Source of the DNA: Segatella copri
GTDB taxonomy: Bacteria > Bacteroidota > Bacteroidia > Bacteroidales > Bacteroidaceae
Assembly: GCF_009494395.1 (NCBI RefSeq)
Contig: NZ_VZCB01000098.1
Coordinates: forward strand, 49,549-113,548
Direction: 5' to 3'
DNA: 64,000 nt
A program made the translations under genes and the position numbers. Below are positions 1 to 7,871 of this stretch, piece after piece (the first letter of the stretch is position 1; every line of letters begins with the position of its first letter). The notes below the pieces were generated by a model. The model made no database searches. It saw only the letters and a list, made by a program, of their open reading frames with translations, and had not been told where the DNA came from.

Positions 1-2218
1 GTAACGTTGAATTGAAATTTTCCAATTGGTTCTTTAACAAATTATAATAATATCCATTCTTTGCCACCAGTTCCTTATGCGTACCCCGCTCCACTATCCT
101 ACCCTGTCTCATGACTAGTATCTGGTCGGCATTCTTCACCGTGCTTAGGCGATGGGCTACTACCACCACAGTCCTTCCGTGGTAAAAAGCGTTCAAATTA
201 TGCATAATCTCTGCCTCATTGGTTGTATCAAGGGCATTGGTTGCTTCGTCAAAGAAGATGTACTCCGGATTCTTGTAGATTGCACGTGCAATCAGTATGC
301 GTTGGCGCTGCCCTTGGCTCACGCCACTTCCCTCCATACCAATTCTTGTATAATATCCCATTGGCATCTTGCGCACAAAGCCATCGGCATTAGCCATGAT
401 GGCAGCACGATGCACACGATCCATTTCAAGTCGGTCCGTATCGAGAGCTATGTTGTGGGCAATGGTGTCGCTGAAGATAAAACTCTCCTGCATTACAGAA
501 CCAGTGATACTTCGCCAATAATGAGGGTTGATGTCGCACAAGTCCGTTCCACCAATCTTGATGCTGCCATGGCTAGGCAGGTAAAAACCCTGCAAAAGCT
601 TGATGAGTGTAGTTTTTCCGCTTCCACTCTCCCCAACAATGGCGGTTACTCTACTCTCAGGTATCTCCAGACTCACATCGTATAGGGCATAGTTGCGCTC
701 CGCACCATCATAGCTGAAGGTAACATGTTCCACCCGGATGGTCTTGTCGGCAGGAAGAACGGCTGCCTTATCCTTTATGTCTGTATCCTCATCGGGCTGG
801 GAATGAATCTCATTCAAGCGTTCAAGGCTCAACTTAGCATCTTGCACCGCCTGGATAAAACTTATGAAATCATTGATAGGGGCAGATAGTTGTCCGATGA
901 TATAGGTAAGCGACATCATCATACCCAGCGTCATGGTGCCCATGATTACATTTCTCGCAGCAATAAATGTGATGAGGATATTGGTGGTTTGACTAAAGAA
1001 TACGGAACCAGACTGCTGGAACTGTCCTATCTTGAGTCCTCTCATACTGATGCGGAAGAGCTTCATCTGCACACGTTCCCATTCCCATCGTTTCTGTCGC
1101 TCACAGTTGTTGAGTTTAATATCCTGCATACCCTGTATCAGCTGAATCATCTTGTTTCGCTCCGTCGCCGACTGATTGAAACGCTTGAAGTCCAACTCCC
1201 TGCGATATTTCAGGAAGAATGTCACCCATAATATATATAAGGTGTTACCCAACAAAAACACGCCAAGCACCAAGAGATTATAATACCCAAGCACCACAGA
1301 GAATACCACGAAGTTGGCGAGGGAAAACACGAAGCCCAACGAGTTGCCCATCAAGAACGACTTGATGCGTGAATGATCGTCGATGCGCTGCAGCAAGTCG
1401 CCCATCTTCTTGGTATCGAAGAAATGGAGCGGCATATTCATCAACTTAATTAAGAAATCAGAAATCAAGGCGATGTCTATGCGAGTATTCACATGCAGCA
1501 ATATCCACCCACGGATAAAATTCACGCTGAGTTGCGCCACGAAAAGAACGAGCTGGGCGATGAGGATGAGCGTGACGAAGCCCAAGTCCTTGCCATTGAC
1601 ACCCCTATCCACCAACGCCTGTGTCAAAAAGGGGAAAACTAATTGCAACAAGCTTCCCAACAACATTCCCAAGAGAAGCAAGCCCACCTGACGTTGGTAA
1701 GGCTTAAGATACTTGAAAAAGAATTTTATGTTACGCTTATGATTCTCGCATTCCTCCTTGCGCTTGCCAAAGTTCACCCCAGGCACCATCAGTAACGCCA
1801 TGCCGCAGTCCTGTCCTTGCACCTTGGTACTCAGCCAGCAGCGCAGAAATTCCTCCTCCGTGTAGCAGAGTTTTTGCGAGGCAGGGTCGGCGATATAGAA
1901 ACGATAGCGACCTCTTCTGTCTTTCCTCACCTTGTAGCAAACCACGAAGTGGTTCTGGTTCCAATGGAGAATACATGGAAGCGAGGCATCATGGGCTAGC
2001 TGCTCCATGGTAACCCTTACCCCAAGCGTACGAAAGCCCAGATACTCAGCGGCCTCGCTGATGCCCAGCATCGACACACCATTTCGGGTTATATGGCAAT
2101 GCTGGCGCAGCATCTCCGCTGAGTACTCCTTGCCATAATACTTGGCTATCATTCTCAACGAGGTGGAACCACAGTCCATCTCGTCGAGTTGCAGATAATG
2201 AGGAAAACTCTTGTACAT
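1..2218 (-). CDS. C39 peptidase-domain ABC exporter (3' end off window)
   Basis: Bifunctional exporter expected to remove a double-glycine leader on the cytoplasmic side and pump the core peptide across the inner membrane. The frame is open from the ATG at 2218 to the window edge, about 739 codons, so only the last few residues can be missing. The N-terminal C39 peptidase has the oxyanion Gln10, catalytic Cys16 (motif DEMDCGSTS), His90 (NQNHFVV) and Asp111 (IADPA). Hydrophobic membrane segments follow from about residue 165 to 450. The nucleotide-binding domain has Walker A GESGSGKTT (Lys535), a slightly unusual signature VSQGQRQR, Walker B IFFDEAT and the H-loop VAHRLST. It starts 2 nt after the glycosyltransferase stop, so it belongs to the same transcript. 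Family assignment is secure; the substrate is inferred to be the peptide at 7665-7808. No HlyD-type adaptor or TolC-type partner is visible in the window. Confidence 0.93.
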   Translation of the reverse strand, partial: MYKSFPHYLQLDEMDCGSTSLRMIAKYYGKEYSAEMLRQHCHITRNGVSMLGISEAAEYLGFRTLGVRVTMEQLAHDASLPCILHWNQNHFVVCYKVRKDRRGRYRFYIADPASQKLCYTEEEFLRCWLSTKVQGQDCGMALLMVPGVNFGKRKEECENHKRNIKFFFKYLKPYQRQVGLLLLGMLLGSLLQLVFPFLTQALVDRGVNGKDLGFVTLILIAQLVLFVAQLSVNFIRGWILLHVNTRIDIALISDFLIKLMNMPLHFFDTKKMGDLLQRIDDHSRIKSFLMGNSLGFVFSLANFVVFSVVLGYYNLLVLGVFLLGNTLYILWVTFFLKYRRELDFKRFNQSATERNKMIQLIQGMQDIKLNNCERQKRWEWERVQMKLFRISMRGLKIGQFQQSGSVFFSQTTNILITFIAARNVIMGTMTLGMMMSLTYIIGQLSAPINDFISFIQAVQDAKLSLERLNEIHSQPDEDTDIKDKAAVLPADKTIRVEHVTFSYDGAERNYALYDVSLEIPESRVTAIVGESGSGKTTLIKLLQGFYLPSHGSIKIGGTDLCDINPHYWRSITGSVMQESFIFSDTIAHNIALDTDRLEMDRVHRAAIMANADGFVRKMPMGYYTRIGMEGSGVSQGQRQRILIARAIYKNPEYIFFDEATNALDTTNEAEIMHNLNAFYHGRTVVVVAHRLSTVKNADQILVMRQGRIVERGTHKELVAKNGYYYNLLKNQLENFNSTL

Positions 2219-2220
2219 AT

Positions 2221-3006
2221 CTATATATCTAAGTTCAAGCGTTGCTTTATTTCCGTGGCAGACGAAAAACAAGTTATATCTTTTTGAAAAACAGAAACCC
2301 GGCGTTGGGCATCAGAGTTGTGCCTTCCATTTATATCACGAGGATGCGACAGATGATACAAATTACCAGTAATATTCTTCAATCGATATCCTAATGCTTT
2401 CCATCGCTCTATTCGTTCCCAATCTTCAGGTCCCCAGCCATAAAAGTTCAAGTTTTCCATACCAGCAGCCTTGTATCTTTCTGTATTTACCATAAATGCG
2501 CCTCCTCTCATTTCATTACCATAAGGTAAAGACATAAGGTCTCTCAACTCAGACAACACCAACATGTCACCAGACTCTACATACATTTGTCGAATGATGG
2601 TTCCGGTATCCAAGAATGTACCATCATAGGGAAATACGACATCGAAATTCTTTGAGCGTAAAGCCTCTGCTGCATCTACAACTTGTCGAGGAGGAAAGAT
2701 GACATCAGAATCCCACACACCCAAATATGGAGTACAAACATCACTCGCCATTTTATTGATATATTTCGTACGATAAAATACAGGATCCATATCTTGTACA
2801 AAATGGTAATTTATCGAAGAAGGCAATACTTTTTCCAACACGTGGTTGTTGTGCTTGGAGGCTTCTGTCACAACTATACTTATATTAAAATTACTCAATA
2901 AGTAATCAATTACAGCTATCAGATTTTCTAATCTGATTATCGAATCTATCCTCACAGGAATAAGCACTGTAACATCAGCCATATCAATTTTTTCATTATT
3001 GTCCAT
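2221..3006 (-). CDS. GT2/GT7C-like glycosyltransferase
   Basis: Probable inverting GT-A glycosyltransferase. The start of the protein (VTVLIPVR) is the usual first beta strand of family 2 folds; a metal-binding D-x-D is seen in VWDSDVIFP. The C-terminal half carries GGAFMVNTERY, then GWGPEDWERIERW, then LYHLSHPR. This is the arrangement of the beta-4-galactosyltransferase C-terminal (GT7C) domain, where the GWGxED segment binds the acceptor sugar. The chosen ATG at 3006 overlaps the upstream stop by a few bases; starts at 3045 and 2982 are also possible. It lies between the LanC-like gene and the exporter in a run with no gaps, so it may glycosylate the exported peptide or a cell-surface carrier. 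The acceptor cannot be read from sequence. Confidence 0.82.
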   Translation of the reverse strand: MDNNEKIDMADVTVLIPVRIDSIIRLENLIAVIDYLLSNFNISIVVTEASKHNNHVLEKVLPSSINYHFVQDMDPVFYRTKYINKMASDVCTPYLGVWDSDVIFPPRQVVDAAEALRSKNFDVVFPYDGTFLDTGTIIRQMYVESGDMLVLSELRDLMSLPYGNEMRGGAFMVNTERYKAAGMENLNFYGWGPEDWERIERWKALGYRLKNITGNLYHLSHPRDINGRHNSDAQRRVSVFQKDITCFSSATEIKQRLNLDI

Positions 3007-4003
3007 ACTCATAATCCAAAAACAGTTTAATTCCATAATAACCATTCAAAGAGAAGTTTTTCTTGGCAAAGTCATCATCAAGCTCCAACCTTTGCCAAAA
3101 CGAGGATTCAACCACTCGCTTTCTCAAAGCCTCTTTGTCTGCCAATATTCCTTCCCCCACATAAGCTGCGAAAATTTTATCAAGTAAATACATACCGACA
3201 ACACCCACCTTGGGAAGAATACTCATATCATAGAAATCTCTAAACAAGAGATTCTCAAAATCAACCTGCCCCTTCAGCAGTTTTGCAAAATCCGCCCACA
3301 TTGACAATTTTGTCTCTTCTGCCACCAATGACACCACAACAAAAAGAGCATAACGGTTAGGATTAAGCATAGGCAGATATGAGAACAAAGAGTATTGTAT
3401 TTCACCAAGAATATTGTCTATACGCTCTTGTTCTATCCCCAGTTTTCTAATTCTTACCAATGTATATAGGAATAAATATAGACCTGTATGTATATCGAAA
3501 GGCAAAGGCTCTCTAAAGAGAGCCAATGTATGTTTTTGATAGATACCATTGAGCAATTCTATCAAAAATCGTCGATGCCATTCTTTCTTATAAGGATTAT
3601 CCATTTCACCATATCTCAATGAGGCATAAAGCAAGACATCAACCAGCGTCTTAGTGTCTTTACCATTTAACTCCATATCTAAACTTCTGCATGCCACCTT
3701 ATATATATATTCATCCATTTTTTCCAAATAGGAATTTACTGTCCCTTTGAGATAACTGTTTTTTATGAGAAAGCGGAAACCAAATGCAATTCCGACCAAT
3801 CCCTCCTCCAAATCTATACTTGTCACTTTGGCGATATTTTTCTGAATATCCTGCAAAAGCACTAATCCTTGTTGATAATAAGTGCTGTGTGTGTCATGCT
3901 TGCTCAACACAAACAATGACACACAAGCTCCCATTTTTCCATTAGACAGTCCTATTTTTGGGGACTCCATGGCATATTTCCATATTTTTTCGTTCAATGA
4001 CAT
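2996..4003 (-). CDS. LanC-like alpha/alpha-toroid protein lacking zinc ligands
   Basis: About 335 residues. Repeated glycine-rich helix starts (GLSNGKMGACVSLF, LEEGLVGIAFGFRFLIK, FDIHTGLYLFLYTL, KVGVVGMYLLDK, FSLNGYYGIKLFLDY) resemble the inner-helix repeats of LanC-like cyclases. Known LanC enzymes bind zinc through a Cys and a Cys-His pair in the C-terminal half; here the C-terminal half has no Cys at all, so classical lanthionine cyclisation is unlikely. It could be a scaffold, a leader-binding protein or a different enzyme on the same fold. The ATG at 4003 is preferred over one at 4033, because the latter overlaps the upstream stop by more than 20 nt. Tightly packed between the beta-barrel gene and the glycosyltransferase. 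No LanB or LanM dehydratase is seen in the window. Confidence 0.6.
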   Translation of the reverse strand: MSLNEKIWKYAMESPKIGLSNGKMGACVSLFVLSKHDTHSTYYQQGLVLLQDIQKNIAKVTSIDLEEGLVGIAFGFRFLIKNSYLKGTVNSYLEKMDEYIYKVACRSLDMELNGKDTKTLVDVLLYASLRYGEMDNPYKKEWHRRFLIELLNGIYQKHTLALFREPLPFDIHTGLYLFLYTLVRIRKLGIEQERIDNILGEIQYSLFSYLPMLNPNRYALFVVVSLVAEETKLSMWADFAKLLKGQVDFENLLFRDFYDMSILPKVGVVGMYLLDKIFAAYVGEGILADKEALRKRVVESSFWQRLELDDDFAKKNFSLNGYYGIKLFLDYEYGQ

Positions 4004-4010
4004 ATTCCGC

Positions 4011-6302
4011 TTATTTTTCTGAGTCAACCACAAAGCGATTCTCGGTCATTCTCGTTTGCTTGCCGCCATTTAAATAAAGGCGTAAATTGAGATTGACAAA
4101 TGGTCCTGTAGCTTTATTCAGGGTTGCATCAAATCTTCTTGTATAAAATTGGGTGTTCGTTGTCTGATAGATTTCCCTCTTGAATAACCCAACTGGACAT
4201 ATTGCCGTAACAGAAACTTGGAGTTTATCATGAAAGAAAGGACGAACAAGTGTGAACTTTGCCAAGTCTATCTTTGACAGTCCTGTACCTTGTATCGTTT
4301 GATGATGCTCTTCTATATATTGATACACCATCTGTGCCTTCAGTTTAAGAGCATTAATGGTATATTGCCCCAACAAGTCACCCATGTATACATCGGTATG
4401 TTTATTTTTCCCATCAACATCAACTATTCCATCATTGCTATAATATACATCTCCCCCAAAATAGAAGTCCTTGAATATTTTATACTTTCCTGATAGAGAA
4501 AAGCATAGACGACTCCAATCTGTATTGAAATAGCTTCTCACGATTTTATTATCATCGACAAGACTATACTGCAAATATTCATGAGAATTCTTATTTTTAA
4601 AATACTGACAGGCAATTGTTACTATCTTATCAATAAAAATGTAAGACTCCCAACTTATAAAAGTAGAGTTTTTCAAGAGTGGGTTTCCCTTTTGCCATAT
4701 CCAAGAATCTACCTGATACTCAGTTGACGAAAGTTTCTCTAGATTTGGAGCAGAAGTAGAAAGTTCGAAGTTACTTCTGATCGCCACATTGTTCCAAGGC
4801 TTGTAATACAAACGGAACAATGGATTTAAAGAATAATCAGAGGTTTCTCCCTCATTGTTATCATCTCTACTACCTATCCATTGAAGTCCACCACTCAATG
4901 AGAATTTTTCAAAAGGATGCCAAGTCAACATACCAAGAAGATTATGGCGCACATTCTTTGAGTAATAACTTTCGTTACCAGTATTACGGTCTTTTTCATC
5001 ATACTTCCTCCAAGTCCATGAATAATCCACATACCAATCAATATACTTGCTAATTGGAGTACTCAAATTGACATTGTATCTTACGTAGTCTTTCCTGCCA
5101 AGGGTAGGATTGACACAATTATTTTCTCCATCAATGAAAGTTCTCGTTTTTTTAACACTATAATAATTGTATGTCAAATCACTATTCAGTCTAGACTTTT
5201 TCCAAAGAGTACCGCGATAAAACAGACCTGCCGTATAATCACCAGAATAGTCTTTAATTTTAGACATTTGCTCTTTTTCATATTTTCCATCAGAAGACTC
5301 TACAGAGAACAAATAGTTTTGACGATTGTTACCTTGGTTATAAGAGCCTTGCAATTGCACGGAAAGACTGTGATTCTTTGCCATTCTATATTCTGCACCG
5401 ACAGACAGGTTATATAAGAGCTCATCATCTTTATCATTTGCTACATTTTTATCCATAGGAGCAGATTTTTGTGTTATTTTGCCGAAATAAACACTCGTTT
5501 GTTCCTTACTGTCTCGTGTTGCATCATTAACTAAATTAGAAGAGATATTAAAAGAGAACTTATTTATACTATAAGTAAAGGAAACACCCAAATTCTCTTT
5601 ATTCATATTTGCCTTTCCATATTGCAAATAAGAATAAGGGGTCAGGTCCCATCCCTTGTAATCATCGTACAAGCTGATGTTAACCAAAACTTTCTTGTCA
5701 GAATATTTACCCAAAGGATTATGAGTGATTTCAATCTGCTTAATTCTCTTAGGGTTTAGCTTCATCGCATAGTTCGCCCCTTGCTCCACATTATTGACAA
5801 GTATGATAATATCTTCCTTCACACCATCAATAATCAAATTGTCATTAGACCAGTCACGTAACACTCCTGGAAGCTTTTCTATCAGCTGAGCACTGCTCAC
5901 AATTCCCTTACGAAGAGAGTCCGTAATTACATAAATATCCTTATCCATTTCTTGCTTCCTCAAGCTTCCCTTGACAACTACATCTTTAAGCTGAACGCTT
6001 TTTGACGAAAGTTCTATTACACCAATATCAGTTGACACAGCTAAAGTATCTGTTTTTACGAAACGTTCATAACCTAAGCAGGTAACGACAACTTTATTGA
6101 TAACTTTATCAATCGGTGCCTCAAATGTACCATCATCTCTAGTCTTTGCGCCACCTAGAAATACATTGTCATAAAACAACTGAACCGTAGCGTCAGAGAT
6201 TGGTGTCCTGTCATCCTTACCAATAACAGAGCCATGGTAGCTTTGTCCATAAACGACTTGCAAACAAACCATTAAAAAGAAAAATAAAATATTTCGTTTC
6301 AT
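4011..6302 (-). CDS. Outer-membrane beta-barrel protein with CarboxypepD_reg-like N-terminal domain
   Basis: 763 residues with a signal peptide (cleavage expected after VVYGQS), then an Ig-like carboxypeptidase-regulatory domain at about residues 22-100 (GSVIGKDDRTPISDATVQL, GYERFVKTD), a plug-like segment (about 105-205, with LIEKLPGVLRDW and IIILVNNVEQG) and a long beta-barrel rich in alternating aromatic strands up to the C-terminus. This is the architecture of the TonB-receptor-like outer membrane beta-barrel family (OMP_b-brl_3 type). No clear TonB box is seen. It begins 1 nt after the radical SAM gene stop and sits inside the peptide operon, so it may release the mature peptide through the outer membrane, take up something linked to it, or give immunity. 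Which of these applies is not visible. Confidence 0.85.
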   Translation of the reverse strand: MKRNILFFFLMVCLQVVYGQSYHGSVIGKDDRTPISDATVQLFYDNVFLGGAKTRDDGTFEAPIDKVINKVVVTCLGYERFVKTDTLAVSTDIGVIELSSKSVQLKDVVVKGSLRKQEMDKDIYVITDSLRKGIVSSAQLIEKLPGVLRDWSNDNLIIDGVKEDIIILVNNVEQGANYAMKLNPKRIKQIEITHNPLGKYSDKKVLVNISLYDDYKGWDLTPYSYLQYGKANMNKENLGVSFTYSINKFSFNISSNLVNDATRDSKEQTSVYFGKITQKSAPMDKNVANDKDDELLYNLSVGAEYRMAKNHSLSVQLQGSYNQGNNRQNYLFSVESSDGKYEKEQMSKIKDYSGDYTAGLFYRGTLWKKSRLNSDLTYNYYSVKKTRTFIDGENNCVNPTLGRKDYVRYNVNLSTPISKYIDWYVDYSWTWRKYDEKDRNTGNESYYSKNVRHNLLGMLTWHPFEKFSLSGGLQWIGSRDDNNEGETSDYSLNPLFRLYYKPWNNVAIRSNFELSTSAPNLEKLSSTEYQVDSWIWQKGNPLLKNSTFISWESYIFIDKIVTIACQYFKNKNSHEYLQYSLVDDNKIVRSYFNTDWSRLCFSLSGKYKIFKDFYFGGDVYYSNDGIVDVDGKNKHTDVYMGDLLGQYTINALKLKAQMVYQYIEEHHQTIQGTGLSKIDLAKFTLVRPFFHDKLQVSVTAICPVGLFKREIYQTTNTQFYTRRFDATLNKATGPFVNLNLRLYLNGGKQTRMTENRFVVDSEK

Positions 6303-6303
6303 A

Positions 6304-7596
6304 TTAACTAAGTTTTTTATTGTTGATAGTACGAAGACAATAGTCTTTTATTGCAAACTCTATATGTTCTTTTACCGAAGCATTACAAACAAATGTTTTT
6401 CCTTGTTGCTTATTTTTCAAACGAATAGCAGGGCATTCTCCAAGACAAACAGGATAATATACACACCCCATGCACTCAGACGGAATTTCGGGAAAGACAT
6501 TCTCCTGACCCCAATTTACATATCCTTCATTTGTTATAACGCCTCTAGCATTACCATGTGCAAAATTGTCACAAATATCAACCTTACCATTATAATAAAT
6601 AGTTTCGAAATGCCGCTTTTCGACATAACAAGGCTCAAACATACCACACGTATTTAGTCGAAAATGCTTCTCTACAAATTTCTTTTGAAGCAAATCCAAT
6701 TTCTCCAATGAGACATCTTCTTCATTAACTTGCCATATTTTATGTAAATCTACAAGAATCCTACTTCTAAATCTCAACGGTATGTTTTTTTCCAAATCAT
6801 CAACTATAGCCAAATGACTTATACTATCTGGCGTATAATTAACTCTCAATATAATTGAAGCTTTTTCATTAATTTGTAAAAGATTAGAAATATTACCAGT
6901 AATTAACTCGAAAGAAGAAGGAGAGTTGTCATGCTTGATTTCATCATGAAGGCTCTTATCTCCATCTAACGTTATCTGATAGTTGTCAATGTGTACTTGC
7001 TGCAGCATATTTATAGTAGGAATATCAAGCAGAGCACCATTGGTCGTAACTTGTCCTACAAACTGAATATTGTTTCTATGACAATATTCATAAACATCTA
7101 GCGAAAGCTCATAAATAATTTGCTTTTGAAGTAACGGCTCTCCACCAAACCAATACAAGATATACTTGGGGATATTATAATCTGCTAAATAATTTAATAT
7201 ATGTTTTTTTACTAACTTGACTACGTTAGATGACATTTGGGTTTGCTGATGCTTCTGGATGCAATACCAACAATGATAATTACAATCATATGTAGGAAGT
7301 ATCATCGTATGAAACTCATTCCTATTGATATATGATTGTATATTATTCTTTATCCGTTCAAATTCATTTACTGTAGAATCCACTAAAATGTTTGCCTTCA
7401 ATAAATCTTGCAAAATGGCAGTTACTGACTTATTTTTAAATTTGTTCAGATCATCACCGTTCTTTAAGACAAGCAAATATTTATCAAGTTGACGAGTGGA
7501 AACTACAACAAACTGCTTGGAATATCCATTGAAAAGCACAGTTCTTGCTTCATCAAGTTTTAATATATAAGTATATTGACTAATTTTGTAACTCAT
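6304..7596 (-). CDS. Radical SAM/SPASM peptide maturase
   Basis: 430 residues. The radical SAM cluster motif CNYHCWYC (Cys105, Cys109, Cys112) would ligate the 4Fe-4S cluster that cleaves S-adenosylmethionine. It is followed by the GGEPLL motif (in WFGGEPLL) and TTNGALL, both usual in this fold. The N-terminal 90 residues look like a short peptide-recognition region. The C-terminal SPASM region has Cys residues in CGMFEPC, VDICDNF, CMGCVYYPVCLGECP and FVCNAS, able to bind one or two auxiliary clusters. In this enzyme class the substrate is normally the small peptide encoded next door, here the double-glycine peptide ending 68 nt upstream. Likely chemistry is a carbon-centred crosslink or epimerisation of the core; the sequence does not say which. 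Confidence 0.92.
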   Translation of the reverse strand: MSYKISQYTYILKLDEARTVLFNGYSKQFVVVSTRQLDKYLLVLKNGDDLNKFKNKSVTAILQDLLKANILVDSTVNEFERIKNNIQSYINRNEFHTMILPTYDCNYHCWYCIQKHQQTQMSSNVVKLVKKHILNYLADYNIPKYILYWFGGEPLLQKQIIYELSLDVYEYCHRNNIQFVGQVTTNGALLDIPTINMLQQVHIDNYQITLDGDKSLHDEIKHDNSPSSFELITGNISNLLQINEKASIILRVNYTPDSISHLAIVDDLEKNIPLRFRSRILVDLHKIWQVNEEDVSLEKLDLLQKKFVEKHFRLNTCGMFEPCYVEKRHFETIYYNGKVDICDNFAHGNARGVITNEGYVNWGQENVFPEIPSECMGCVYYPVCLGECPAIRLKNKQQGKTFVCNASVKEHIEFAIKDYCLRTINNKKLS

Positions 7597-7610
7597 AAAT
7601 CAAAAAATAA

Positions 7611-7648
7611 TTTAGAAGAGTGCGTTAGATTGCGCACTCTCCTCTAAA
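7611..7648 (-). terminator. Intercistronic hairpin between precursor and maturase (attenuator-like)
   Basis: Arms TTTAGA+AGAGTGCG (7611-7624) pair with CGCACTCT (7633-7640) and TCTAAA (7643-7648), with a 2-nt bulge and an 8-nt loop. On the minus strand the stem is followed by an interrupted T-tract (ATTATTTTTTGATTT). Its place directly after the precursor stop suggests partial termination, so that precursor mRNA exceeds that of the modifying genes. Confidence 0.65.
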
Positions 7649-7664
7649 AGTCATTTGTCTTCGA

Positions 7665-7808
7665 TTAAAAACAAATAATAAAAGTACACTTGTTGGAGGT
7701 ATAAGAATCCTCTTGACCACCTAACACTTCCAACATGTCTGCCTCTGAAAGCAGACTTTCATCGAATGATTGCAAACCACTCAAATCCAACTTGTTTAAT
7801 TCTTCCAT
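7665..7808 (-). CDS. Double-glycine leader precursor peptide (47 aa)
   Basis: Short gene starting at ATG 7808 and ending with TAA at 7665-7667. The acidic leader, about residues 1-31, has the hydrophobic pattern LNKLDLSGLQSF and ends in MLEVLGG, the double-glycine site cut by C39 peptidases. The predicted core is the 16-residue QEDSYTSNKCTFIICF with two Cys (41 and 46, a Cx4C arrangement at the C-terminus), four Ser/Thr and a hydrophobic tail. Leaders of this kind are known from Bacteroidota natural-product precursors. Neighbours are a glycosyltransferase upstream and the radical SAM maturase downstream, separated by a hairpin. Cys41/Cys46 could be crosslinked or disulfide-bonded, and Ser35, Thr37, Ser38 or Thr42 could carry sugars. 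These modifications are inference; the gene and its GG leader are read directly. Confidence 0.85.
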   Translation of the reverse strand: MEELNKLDLSGLQSFDESLLSEADMLEVLGGQEDSYTSNKCTFIICF

Positions 7809-7871
7809 TGTTTAATATAATATTAATTAGTAAATTACCTTCTACATAATCTCCATAAAAAGGATTTGTAT

